Part shown: positions 34,939 to 42,069 of the stretch, piece after piece
Position numbering within the stretch: position 1 is the first letter of the stretch
How the letters are laid out: each line of letters begins with the position of its first letter
From: Balneolales bacterium
Lineage (GTDB): Bacteria; Bacteroidota; Rhodothermia; Balneolales; Cyclonatronaceae
NCBI GenBank assembly: GCA_020832405.1
Contig: JAFIET010000025.1
Span: 1-42,069, forward strand
Reading direction: 5' to 3'
Length of the DNA stretch: 42,069 nucleotides
Position numbers and translations under genes: made by a program
The notes under the pieces: model-generated
The model's database searches: none
The model's input: only the letters and a program-made list of their open reading frames with translations
What the model was told of the DNA's origin: nothing

Positions 34939-35481
34939 TTAGCGGGCAATCCAGCGGGTTTCCGGGATGTTGGAGCGCTCATTTTCGAGCCGTGCCATCA
35001 CAAAGAGCAAATCCGAAAGCCGGTTGAGGTAAATCACCACATCCTCAGAAATATCTTCGGTTTGGCGGGCTTCAATACAAATGCGCTCGGCCCGGCGGCA
35101 CACGGTGCGGGCGATGTGCAGGGCAGAGGCCGCCTGCGTGCCGGTGGGGAGCAGAAAGTTGGTGAGGGGCGCGAGTTCAGCCGAGACTTCATCAATAAAA
35201 GTCTCCAGCAGTTCAAAGTGGCTGCTGCCGATTCGTGCAATTTTTGCCTGCTTGGTCGGTGGCGTGGCAAGATCGGCCCCGAGTACGAACAGATCGTTCT
35301 GCAGCTGAACTGCGATTTTCTCGTTCTGATCCGTGAGTCCGAAGCTGCGTGCAAGGCCGATAAAGGAGTTCAGTTCGTCAGCGGTGCCGTAGGTCTCAAT
35401 TCTGATGTTCGTTTTTTTTACGCGCTGTCCGCCGAAAAGGGAAGTCTCGCCTTTGTCGCCGGTTTTGGTATAAATTTTCAT
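34939..35481 (-). CDS. Cob(I)yrinic acid a,c-diamide adenosyltransferase (PduO type)
   Basis: A 180-residue PduO-type ATP:cob(I)alamin adenosyltransferase, which attaches the adenosyl group to cobalamin. The ATP-binding N-terminus KIYTKTGDKGETSLFGG and the ADELNSFIGLA helix are intact, as is the VCRRAERICIEA motif with the key arginine. The start at 35481 (MKIYTKTG) is the family start; an upstream ATG would add six residues. No other B12 gene is in view. It precedes the SGNH/TPR gene by 11 nt and follows the YigZ gene by 75 nt; both are on minus. Confidence 0.93.
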   Translation of the reverse strand: MKIYTKTGDKGETSLFGGQRVKKTNIRIETYGTADELNSFIGLARSFGLTDQNEKIAVQLQNDLFVLGADLATPPTKQAKIARIGSSHFELLETFIDEVSAELAPLTNFLLPTGTQAASALHIARTVCRRAERICIEARQTEDISEDVVIYLNRLSDLLFVMARLENERSNIPETRWIAR

Positions 35482-35556
35482 GAAAAAGGGGTGGGGCAAA
35501 AGTGTTTTGATTAGCGTTGCTAAAATTAGGGTTATGAGCAGGTAAAACCAACTTGA

Positions 35557-36192
35557 TTAGAGAGGCTCTGTGATGAGCACCTCACCCGCAGTGCGGCAGC
35601 TGACGCCAAGGTAGTTCAGTTTCTCAAGCGCCAGCAGAAGGGCCGGCGCGGTGCCGGTTGCAGCATGTACCGTGTAGCTGACCTCCTCCGTGTAAACGGC
35701 ATCTTCGATATGCGCGCCCGACTGCGTGACGAGGTAATCGACCTGCTTCTTCACGGGATATCCGCAGCTGATTTCGAGAATGATACCGGGCTGTAGCTGA
35801 AGCAGCCCGGCTTCATCGAGGCAAAGCGCGGCGCTGCGGCCGTAGGCATCGATCAGGCCCGGCTTGCCGAGTTTGGTGCCCCCGTAGTAGCGCACAACCA
35901 CAACGGCGCAGTTGATGAGGCTGCGCGACCGCAGCTCGTTGAGGATCGGCAGCCCCGCCGTTCCGGACGGCTCCCCGTCGTCCTGCGAAAACTCCTCCGG
36001 CTCATGCGGATTCATGCGCCATGCGTAGCAATGATGCGTAGCGCTGTGATGCAGTTTTTTGATGGATGCGAGCTGTTCGGCAAACGTTTTGGCGCATTCA
36101 CACGCAAAACCGAAGGCCAGAAATTTTGAGCCGAGAATGCGGTAATCAGCGGTGCAGCTGCCCGAAATGGTATTAAAATCAGTTGAATTCAT
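35557..36192 (-). CDS. YigZ/IMPACT family protein
   Basis: A roughly 211-residue IMPACT-like protein. The family marks are KLHHSATHHCYAWRMN, FSQDDGEPSGTAGLPILN and VVVVRYYGGTKLGKPGLIDAYGRSA, followed by a short C-terminal domain (YPVKKQVDYLVTQSGAHI). Bacterial members (YigZ) are of unknown precise role; the eukaryotic IMPACT acts on translation control. The start at 36192 or 36201 cannot be told apart. A TAACTTTG box at 36206-36199 sits only 7 nt before the ATG at 36192, so a leaderless message is possible. It is divergent from sdhC. Confidence 0.9.
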   Translation of the reverse strand: MNSTDFNTISGSCTADYRILGSKFLAFGFACECAKTFAEQLASIKKLHHSATHHCYAWRMNPHEPEEFSQDDGEPSGTAGLPILNELRSRSLINCAVVVVRYYGGTKLGKPGLIDAYGRSAALCLDEAGLLQLQPGIILEISCGYPVKKQVDYLVTQSGAHIEDAVYTEEVSYTVHAATGTAPALLLALEKLNYLGVSCRTAGEVLITEPL

Positions 36193-36503
36193 AGATAGCA
36201 AAGTTAGCGAATATTCGCTTAATAGTTGGTGCCGAACGAGTTAAAGTTCTCATGCAAAAGTACCTTTTTTCTGAGTTTAGGACGAAAAAAAATGGCGCAA
36301 AAAAGTGTGTTCAGAACAGCAGCAGGGCCGCATTTGTTTTATATTTCGGCGTGGGAATATCTATTTCTCATAGCTGTATTAGATTATTCAGAAGAGATAC
36401 AAATTAGCCATCCCTTTCAGAAACCAACAGCATAATCTAATACGATTGTTTATATTAGATTATCTCAACAACAGAAACTCATGAACTAAGCTAGTATTAT
36501 TCG
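36193..36503. other. Gene-free 311-nt divergent region before sdhC
   Basis: Contains three copies of the 11-bp word TATTAGATTAT (36377-36387 direct, 36432-36442 inverted, 36453-36463 direct) close to sdhC, and the possible -7 box of the YigZ gene. No further gene is supported. Confidence 0.6.
36377..36463. promoter_or_regulatory. Triple TATTAGATTAT motif (candidate sdhCAB operator)
   Basis: Two copies (36432-36442 and 36453-36463) form a perfect 11-bp inverted repeat with a 10-nt spacer, ending 40 nt before the sdhC ATG. A third copy, in direct orientation, lies at 36377-36387. The spacing and position resemble an operator for a dimeric regulator, but no regulator is known. The inverted pair could also form a 5' leader hairpin. 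Confidence 0.55.
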
Positions 36504-37205
36504 ATGGCCTCATTCAGTAATTTGCTCCAAACAACGGTCGGCCGGAAAATCCTGACAGGGGTTACCGGTATCTTCCTCATACTATTTTTAGTAGCTCACC
36601 TTGCAGGTAACCTTACCCTCTTCGCAGGCGACGGTGGTGAAGCCTTTAACCTGTATGCCGTATTTCTTCACGACTTAGGCCCTCTGCTGTGGATTGCGGA
36701 GCTCGGGCTGATCATTCTTTTTGGTCTGCACGCCTACATTGGCATCAAAATTTATCTCGGCAAGAAAAAAGCCCGCCCCGTTGATTACACCTATTATCAG
36801 TCGCAGGGCGGCCCAAGCAAGCAGACCTTTGCATCCAAAACCATGCTTATTTCCGGCATGGTTATTTTGCTGTTTGTGATTCTGCACGTGCTGCACTTCA
36901 AATACAATTTCTTTATGCCGCAGATGATGGTCGATAACCCCGCTGGCGGCCAAATGATTGACCTTGCCGGACATGTGGAGCAGGCGTTCCTCAATCCGTG
37001 GATTATGCTCGCTTACACTGCCGTTATGCTGCTCATCGGCCTGCACCTGAAGCACGGTGTATGGAGCGCATTCATCTCTTTGGGAGCAAAAAATCCCAAG
37101 CTTGTACCGGTGCTCTACACCGTGGGCGGAATTGTGGCAGCATTGCTTGCTGTTGGGTTCTTAATCATTCCTGTTTTCATATTCTTTAATGGAGGATTAC
37201 TATAA
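36504..37205 (+). CDS. sdhC: Succinate dehydrogenase cytochrome b558 subunit
   Basis: A 233-residue membrane protein with five predicted helices and heme-ligand-type histidines (for example [32 protein letters not shown] and [12 protein letters not shown]). This single-subunit, diheme form is the membrane anchor of Bacteroidota succinate:quinone oxidoreductase. It starts the sdhCAB set; its TAA overlaps the sdhA ATG by one base (TAATG), which points to coupled translation. Confidence 0.95.
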   Translation: MASFSNLLQTTVGRKILTGVTGIFLILFLVAHLAGNLTLFAGDGGEAFNLYAVFLHDLGPLLWIAELGLIILFGLHAYIGIKIYLGKKKARPVDYTYYQSQGGPSKQTFASKTMLISGMVILLFVILHVLHFKYNFFMPQMMVDNPAGGQMIDLAGHVEQAFLNPWIMLAYTAVMLLIGLHLKHGVWSAFISLGAKNPKLVPVLYTVGGIVAALLAVGFLIIPVFIFFNGGLL

Positions 37206-39145
37206 TGGAAGTTGCATCAAAAAAATCAACCTTCAAGTGGGATTCCAAAATCCCGACCGGTCCGCTTACCGAAAAGTGGAAAACGCATAAAAATAACATC
37301 AAGCTTGTAAATCCGAGCAACAAGCGGAAGTACAACATTATTGTAGTAGGTACCGGTCTTGCGGGTGCATCAGCTGCAGCTTCTCTTGGTGAACTTGGCT
37401 ACAACGTTAAAGCTTTCTGTATTCAGGATTCTGCCCGCCGCGCACACAGTATCGCGGCTCAGGGTGGTATCAACGCGGCTAAAAACTACGCCAACGACGG
37501 CGACAGTGTATGGCGCCTTTTTTATGACACCATCAAAGGCGGCGATTACCGCTCACGTGAAGCCAACGTGTACCGCCTTGCCGAAGTAAGTAACAGCATC
37601 ATCGATCAGTGTGTGGCGCAGGGCGTACCTTTCGCCCGCGACTACGGCGGGATGCTCGTTAACCGCTCTTTCGGGGGTGCTCAGCTCTCCCGTACATTCT
37701 ACGCCCGCGGTCAGACCGGGCAGCAGCTGCTTCTCGGTGCTTACAGCTCCCTGATGAAGACCATCAAAAGCGGAAAAGTGAAGATGTTCACCCGCGAAGA
37801 AATGCTCGACCTCGTAACGGTTGACGGCGTTTCAAAAGGCATTATCAGCCGCAACCTCGTTACCGGTAAAATCAACCGGCACGCCGCTGACGCGGTGCTG
37901 CTTTGTACCGGCGGCTACGGCAACGTGTTCTACCTTTCTACGAACGCCAAAAATTCCAACGTTACCGCGGCATGGCGCTGCTACCGCAAAGGTGCGCTCT
38001 TCGGAAACCCAAGCTTCACGCAAATTCACCCGACCTGTATCCCGGTTTCCGGCGAGTATCAGTCGAAGCTCACGCTTATGAGCGAGTCGCTGCGTAACGA
38101 CGGCCGTGTTTGGGTGCCTAAAGCCAAAAACGACAAGCGCCACCCGAACGACATCCCCGAAGATGAGCGCGATTACTACCTCGAGCGCATCTATCCGAGT
38201 TTCGGAAACCTTGTGCCGCGCGATGTGGCATCCCGTAATGCCAAAAATGTGTGTGATGAAGGCCGCGGTGTAGGCCCGAGCGGCCTTGCCGTGTATCTCG
38301 ATTTCCGCGATGCCATCAAGCGCGACAGCGAGCAGGCCATCCGTGAGCGTTACGGTAACCTCTTCGAGATGTACGAGAAAATCACCGACGAAAACCCATA
38401 TAAAGTGCCGATGCGGATTTATCCCGCGGTTCACTACACCATGGGCGGACTTTGGGTAGATTACAACCTGATGACAACCGTACCCGGCCTGTTCGCCCTC
38501 GGCGAAGCCAACTTCTCCGATCACGGTGCCAACCGCCTCGGCGCAAGCGCGCTGATGCAGGGTCTTGCCGACGGCTACTTCGTGATTCCCTACACCGTAG
38601 GCGACTACCTCTCAGGTATCACCCCCGGCGATGTAAATACCGATCACGAAGCCTTCGATCAGGCTGAAAAAGCCATCGTTGGTGAAATTGAAAAGCTGCT
38701 GAACATCAAAGGCGAAAAAACCATCCTCGATTTCCACCGTCAGCTCGGTAAAATCATGTGGGATAAAGTCGGCATGTCGCGCGACGAAAAAGGCCTTAAT
38801 GAAGCTATTGCAGAAATCAGCGCGCTGCGCAAAGAGTTCTGGGAAAACGTGTTCGTACCCGGCGAGCCGGCTACCTACAATAAATATCTGGAGTACGCCA
38901 TGCGCGTAGCCGACTTTATTGAACTGGGTGAGCTCATGGCCCGCGATGCACTTGCACGCCCCGAGTCATGCGGCGGTCACTTCCGTGAAGAATCCAAAAC
39001 ACCGGAAGGCGAAGCCAAACGCGACGACGAAAACTACGCGTACGTTTCCGCATGGGAATTCAAGGGCGTCGATACCCCGCCCGTTCATCATGAGGAGCCC
39101 CTCGTGTTCGAAAATGTCAAACTCACACAGCGCAGCTACAAATAA
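37205..39145 (+). CDS. sdhA: Succinate dehydrogenase flavoprotein subunit
   Basis: A 646-residue flavoprotein. The FAD fold is [14 protein letters not shown] (47-60), the FAD-linking histidine is H81 in [12 protein letters not shown], and [11 protein letters not shown] and the C-terminal region AYVSAWEF fit the family. It oxidises succinate to fumarate at the cytoplasmic side of the inner membrane and passes electrons to SdhB. It overlaps sdhC by one base and precedes sdhB by 18 nt. Confidence 0.97.
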   Translation: MEVASKKSTFKWDSKIPTGPLTEKWKTHKNNIKLVNPSNKRKYNIIVVGTGLAGASAAASLGELGYNVKAFCIQDSARRAHSIAAQGGINAAKNYANDGDSVWRLFYDTIKGGDYRSREANVYRLAEVSNSIIDQCVAQGVPFARDYGGMLVNRSFGGAQLSRTFYARGQTGQQLLLGAYSSLMKTIKSGKVKMFTREEMLDLVTVDGVSKGIISRNLVTGKINRHAADAVLLCTGGYGNVFYLSTNAKNSNVTAAWRCYRKGALFGNPSFTQIHPTCIPVSGEYQSKLTLMSESLRNDGRVWVPKAKNDKRHPNDIPEDERDYYLERIYPSFGNLVPRDVASRNAKNVCDEGRGVGPSGLAVYLDFRDAIKRDSEQAIRERYGNLFEMYEKITDENPYKVPMRIYPAVHYTMGGLWVDYNLMTTVPGLFALGEANFSDHGANRLGASALMQGLADGYFVIPYTVGDYLSGITPGDVNTDHEAFDQAEKAIVGEIEKLLNIKGEKTILDFHRQLGKIMWDKVGMSRDEKGLNEAIAEISALRKEFWENVFVPGEPATYNKYLEYAMRVADFIELGELMARDALARPESCGGHFREESKTPEGEAKRDDENYAYVSAWEFKGVDTPPVHHEEPLVFENVKLTQRSYK

Positions 39146-39163
39146 GAAACCCCGAAATTTATT

Positions 39164-39919
39164 ATGAGCACACACGATCTTATAACCGTACATCTTAAAG
39201 TATGGCGCCAAAACGGCCCGAACGACAGAGGGCACTTTGAGGACTACACCCTCAAAGACATCACAACCCACATGTCCTTTCTAGAAATGCTGGATGTGCT
39301 GAACGAAAACCTGATGAAAGAAAAGAAAACACCGGTTGAGTTCGATCACGACTGCCGCGAAGGTATCTGTGGTTCCTGCAACCTGGTGATTAACGGCATC
39401 CCGCACGGTCCGCAAATGCGTACCGCCGCCTGTCAGCTGCACATGCGTCATTTCAAGGATAATGAAACCATTACAATCGAACCATGGCGCGCAAAAGCCT
39501 TCCCGATCATCAAAGATCTGGTGGTTGACCGCAACGCTTTCGACCGCATTATGGAAGCCGGCGGCTACGTAACCATGGCTACCGGTAATGCCCCCGATGC
39601 CAACGCAGTGCCCATTTCCAAAGTGGAAGCCGACAGCGCTATGGACTACGCCGTGTGTATCGGCTGCGGCGCCTGTGTCGCTTCCTGCCCGAACTCTTCC
39701 GCATCGCTGTTTACCGGCGCGAAAATCGCTCAGCTCGCCAAGCTCCCGCAGGGTGCTCCCGAGCGCAAGAAGCGCGTTATCGCCATGGTCGAGCAGATGG
39801 AAAAAGAAGGCTTCGGCGATTGCTCCAACTACGGTGAGTGCGAAGCGGTTTGCCCGGTGGGTATTTCCATCAGCGCCATCGCAACCATGCGCACCGAATA
39901 CGTGAAAGCCCTCTTCTAA
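39164..39919 (+). CDS. sdhB: Succinate dehydrogenase iron-sulfur subunit
   Basis: A 251-residue protein with the [2Fe-2S] cysteines C64, C69, C72 and C90 (DCREGICGSC), and the cysteines for the other two clusters: C165, C168, C171, C175, C210, C216 and C220 (CIGCGACVASCP and CEAVCPVG). It moves electrons from the flavin to the heme/quinone site. The set sdhCAB is complete and followed by a terminator. Confidence 0.97.
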   Translation: MSTHDLITVHLKVWRQNGPNDRGHFEDYTLKDITTHMSFLEMLDVLNENLMKEKKTPVEFDHDCREGICGSCNLVINGIPHGPQMRTAACQLHMRHFKDNETITIEPWRAKAFPIIKDLVVDRNAFDRIMEAGGYVTMATGNAPDANAVPISKVEADSAMDYAVCIGCGACVASCPNSSASLFTGAKIAQLAKLPQGAPERKKRVIAMVEQMEKEGFGDCSNYGECEAVCPVGISISAIATMRTEYVKALF

Positions 39920-39940
39920 GCTTTCCGCGATTTAATTCAG

Positions 39941-39973
39941 AAAAAGGTCGTGCCCACAGGGTATGGCCTTTTT
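39941..39973 (+). terminator. Terminator of sdhCAB
   Basis: AAAAAGGTCGTGCC pairs with GGTATGGCCTTTTT (three G-U pairs) and ends in five T. It lies 21 nt after the sdhB stop. Confidence 0.8.
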
Positions 39974-40046
39974 CCATTTAATCAAACCTCACAAAACCGC
40001 AGCCCTCAGGCGCAACCGGTGCAGCATTCCTCTTGCGGAAACAACC

Positions 40047-40165
40047 GCCCTGCCGGTTCCCCGTTTCGTAATTTTTTGGAGAAACTCCGTGCACATCACT
40101 GTCTGCGTTGCTTGTGAAAAACCCCAAATCGGCGGCATGTCCCGTGCTTTTTGATGCCGGCGCTC
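40047..40165 (+). repeat. Dispersed intergenic repeat, copy 2
   Basis: Same orientation as 31252-31375 and 84% identical (57/68) in the ungapped core at 40084-40151. Both copies lie in gene-free gaps, one between minus genes and one between plus genes. No open frame is shared convincingly beyond about 24 codons. Confidence 0.8.
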
Positions 40166-40383
40166 ACAGACGGAAAAACGTCAATCCCAAAAGCGTCCGC
40201 ACCCGGTCTCACCGCCATCTTTGCAGAGACGCAGCGCGGCTTGCAGCAGATGCACTTGGGGTTTGAGGCGGCGCTTCATACCTTATCAAGTTAGGCTAAA
40301 CGCATGAAGAAATACTTCAAACCTGAATGGCATTCAAAGGCATCTGCCTTTCGCCAATTTCCATCCCAACACAAGCACCCCTG

Positions 40384-41373
40384 ATGTCAGCCGACCCGCG
40401 ATTTATTTTCGATGCCGAAACGCCCTTCCGTGAGCGGATGCTGCGCGTTGCACGGCATCAGTACGGGCGGGCCGGCACCTTGCAGCGCTTTTGGCAGGCT
40501 CTTGGCTGGCCGCCCGATGCCGCCCCGAAGTCCGAAGACTGGCCGCCCCTGCTGCCCGTCGAAGCCTTCCGCGAGCCGCTGTACGATGACCTCACCGAAG
40601 CTCCGCTGGTGTTCCGGAGCAGCGGCACAACCGGCATGCAGCGCAGCATGCACCCGGTCGCTGACCCCGGGCTGTACCGGCAGGCCATTTTCGAAGCCAT
40701 GCGGAGTTTTTATCCGCTGCAGGATTTCGTGATCCTCGCCTACACTCCGGGCTACAGCGAAAACCCGGACTCCTCCCTCATCTGGATGCTGCGCGAGCTC
40801 ATCACCGCTGAAACCTCGGGCCTGAGCCGCTTCCTGCCGCTCAATACCGCGATTCCGCCAGATGATCTCCGCAACATCGAAGCCTCCGGCAAGCGGCTGC
40901 TGCTGTTCGGTGCGGCTTTTGGCCTCATCGACCTCGCCGAGCGTTTCCCGGTTCAGCTGCCGCAGGGCACCCTCATTATGGAAACCGGCGGCATGAAAAC
41001 GCACCGCCGCGAAATGAGCCGCGATGAGCTTCATCTCAAACTCGCGGCCGCTTTCGGCATGCCACCTGTACAGGTACACTCCGAGTACGGCATGACCGAA
41101 CTGCTCTCACAGGCCTATGCCGACGGCAGCGGCTGGTTCCGCTGCCCGCACTGGATGCAGATCAGCATCCGCAATCCGGAAAATCCGCTGCTGCCCGTAC
41201 CGCCCGGCGGGCAGGGACTGATCGGCATCATCGATTTGGCCAACTTTCACTCGTGCAGCTTCATCCTCACCGGCGACCGCGGCGAGATGTTGCCCGACGG
41301 CCGCTTTCGGGTGCTGGGCCGCTACATCCCCGAGAACCTCCGGGGCTGCAATTTTCTTATTGACCGGGATTAG
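40384..41373 (+). CDS. LuxE/PaaK-like acyl-activating enzyme
   Basis: A 329-residue protein (from ATG at 40384; an upstream ATG at 40327 adds 19 residues without support) of the LuxE acyl-protein synthetase / PaaK-like adenylating fold. The nucleotide-binding loop is FRSSGTTGMQRSMHP; further motifs are MLRELI, METGGMKTHRREM, VHSEYGMTELLSQAY and LTGDRGEMLPDGRFRVLGR. It would activate a fatty acid (or similar acid) with ATP for the neighbouring LuxC-like reductase. LuxC-like starts 4 nt after its stop. No luciferase or flavin reductase gene is in view. Product and substrate are not known. Confidence 0.85.
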   Translation: MSADPRFIFDAETPFRERMLRVARHQYGRAGTLQRFWQALGWPPDAAPKSEDWPPLLPVEAFREPLYDDLTEAPLVFRSSGTTGMQRSMHPVADPGLYRQAIFEAMRSFYPLQDFVILAYTPGYSENPDSSLIWMLRELITAETSGLSRFLPLNTAIPPDDLRNIEASGKRLLLFGAAFGLIDLAERFPVQLPQGTLIMETGGMKTHRREMSRDELHLKLAAAFGMPPVQVHSEYGMTELLSQAYADGSGWFRCPHWMQISIRNPENPLLPVPPGGQGLIGIIDLANFHSCSFILTGDRGEMLPDGRFRVLGRYIPENLRGCNFLIDRD

Positions 41374-41377
41374 GTTT

Positions 41378-42069
41378 ATGGACGCATCACCCGAAAACAA
41401 AACCCCGCTTTTAAAAAGAGCCGAAAAACTCGGAACCCTGGTTCAGGCCTGGGTGAGCGGCAAAACCGGCGACTGCGTGGCCGCCGCGCAGCGAACGGTG
41501 GATGAGGGCCTTTTTTTACAGGATGATGTGCGCTTCGCCCTTACTCACATCCGGGAAAGCGTAAGGCCGGAGTCGCTCGTCGGTTGGTCGGGGAAGCTGC
41601 CGGATCATGCTGAGCCCCTCAATGTGAAACCCGTACTATGCCTGCATGCCGGAAACCTGCCGATGGTAGGCCTGCAGGATGTGCTCGTCTGCATCATCGC
41701 CGGACTGCCGTACTGCGGCAAACTTTCGCGGAAAGATCCGCACCTGATGCGATCCCTGCTGGAAACGCTGGAAGAGCAGCTCCGTGAAGCGGAGCTTTCC
41801 TTCAGCACGGAAATCAGTTTTTTCAGCGGTCTCGAGGCCGGTGCCGTGCTGTTCAGCGGCTCGGAGAAGTCAGTGCCCGGTGTTTTTGAGCTGCTTGAAG
41901 CCTCACAGATTAAGCTCGCCGGTGCGCGCAAACTCATCCGCACGGCGCACAGCTCAGCGGCCTGGATTCCGGCGGCGGCTGTCTCTGACCGCGATCAGCT
42001 CGGGAGTCAGCTGGCTGAAGCCATTTTCCGTTATGGCGGGCGCGGCTGCCGCAGCCTCACGACCATCTT
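41378..42069 (+). CDS. LuxC-like acyl-CoA reductase, N-terminal part (cut by window edge)
   Basis: An open frame from ATG at 41378 runs off the right edge; 230 residues are seen. It has LHAGNLPMVGLQDVLVCIIAGLPYCGKLSRKDPH near 93-120 and RYGGRGCRSLTTI near the end, where the cysteine of GRGC is the thioester nucleophile of LuxC. LuxC reduces acyl groups to aldehydes with NADPH. Its start is 4 nt after the LuxE-like stop, so the two are likely one message and one pathway. It is truncated by the window, so the NADPH-binding end cannot be checked. Confidence 0.88.
   Translation, partial: MDASPENKTPLLKRAEKLGTLVQAWVSGKTGDCVAAAQRTVDEGLFLQDDVRFALTHIRESVRPESLVGWSGKLPDHAEPLNVKPVLCLHAGNLPMVGLQDVLVCIIAGLPYCGKLSRKDPHLMRSLLETLEEQLREAELSFSTEISFFSGLEAGAVLFSGSEKSVPGVFELLEASQIKLAGARKLIRTAHSSAAWIPAAAVSDRDQLGSQLAEAIFRYGGRGCRSLTTI

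Larger units (their letters stand above)
39920..40383. other. Gene-free 464-nt stretch between sdhB and the LuxE-like gene
   Basis: Holds the sdhCAB terminator and the dispersed repeat copy 2. A 63-codon frame at 39963-40154 runs through the terminator and repeat and is not believed. No promoter for the LuxE-like gene is clear. Confidence 0.6.

Noticed and set aside
39963-40154. 63-codon frame after sdhB
   Set aside because: It begins inside the sdhCAB terminator and runs through the dispersed repeat; copy 1 of the repeat does not keep the same complete reading frame.
1-42069. Insertion sequence, prophage or CRISPR array
   Set aside because: No transposase or phage gene and no regularly spaced direct repeats were found; the repeats seen are only two copies each.

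Overview
The window reads as chromosomal DNA from a free-living Bacteroidota-group bacterium, most likely the Balneolota/Rhodothermota side of that group. Evidence: a type IX secretion system (T9SS) pair porU–porV beside a protein with a type A T9SS C-terminal signal; the single-membrane-subunit sdhCAB operon typical of these bacteria; several lipoproteins and outer-membrane proteins; promoters of the Bacteroidota form (TTTG, about 19-21 nt, TAnnTTTG) upstream of rplU-rpmA and the thioredoxin gene; and a LexA gene. The exact taxon is inference. I see no tRNA, rRNA, CRISPR array, prophage or intact insertion sequence.

Layout. Bases 1-4173 (minus strand): the start of a probable serine acetyltransferase, an OsmC-family protein, an overlapping set phoH–MBL-fold hydrolase–purine nucleoside phosphorylase, and rpe. 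Bases 4278-18635 (minus): an envelope/secretion block with a PASTA-domain protein, a secreted DUF5683-like protein, a 1127-residue protein joining a gluzincin-type HExxH domain, PD40 propeller repeats and a predicted outer-membrane barrel, a 1081-residue M6-like T9SS cargo whose zinc-binding motif is destroyed, porV and porU. Bases 18931-24757 (minus): thiolase, a lipoprotein, a trans-sulfuration PLP enzyme and two tandem TPR lipoproteins. Bases 24983-36192: ridA (+), then on minus an M23 peptidase, a FAH-family hydrolase, rpmA/rplU, a thioredoxin-TPR protein, lexA, glmM, a membrane SGNH/TPR protein, a cobalamin adenosyltransferase and a YigZ/IMPACT protein, with a small plus-strand ORF at 29236-29427. 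Bases 36504-42069 (plus): sdhCAB, then a LuxE-like/LuxC-like acyl-activation and acyl-CoA-reduction pair cut by the window edge.

How they work together. PorU and PorV form the sortase part of T9SS, and the M6-like protein carries the matching signal, so it is a likely local cargo. sdhCAB encodes a complete succinate:quinone oxidoreductase. The LuxE-LuxC pair would turn a fatty acid or fatty acyl-CoA into an aldehyde, with no luciferase genes in view. The most unusual signals are the dead-protease T9SS cargo, the protease-propeller-barrel fusion, a triple TATTAGATTAT motif in front of sdhC, a dispersed intergenic repeat of about 120 bp (31252-31375 and 40047-40165), and a perfect 20-bp inverted pair at 728-747 and 4192-4211. 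I did not find a clear wholly new multi-gene system; the best candidate for follow-up is the porU–porV–pseudoprotease–barrel-protease neighbourhood.
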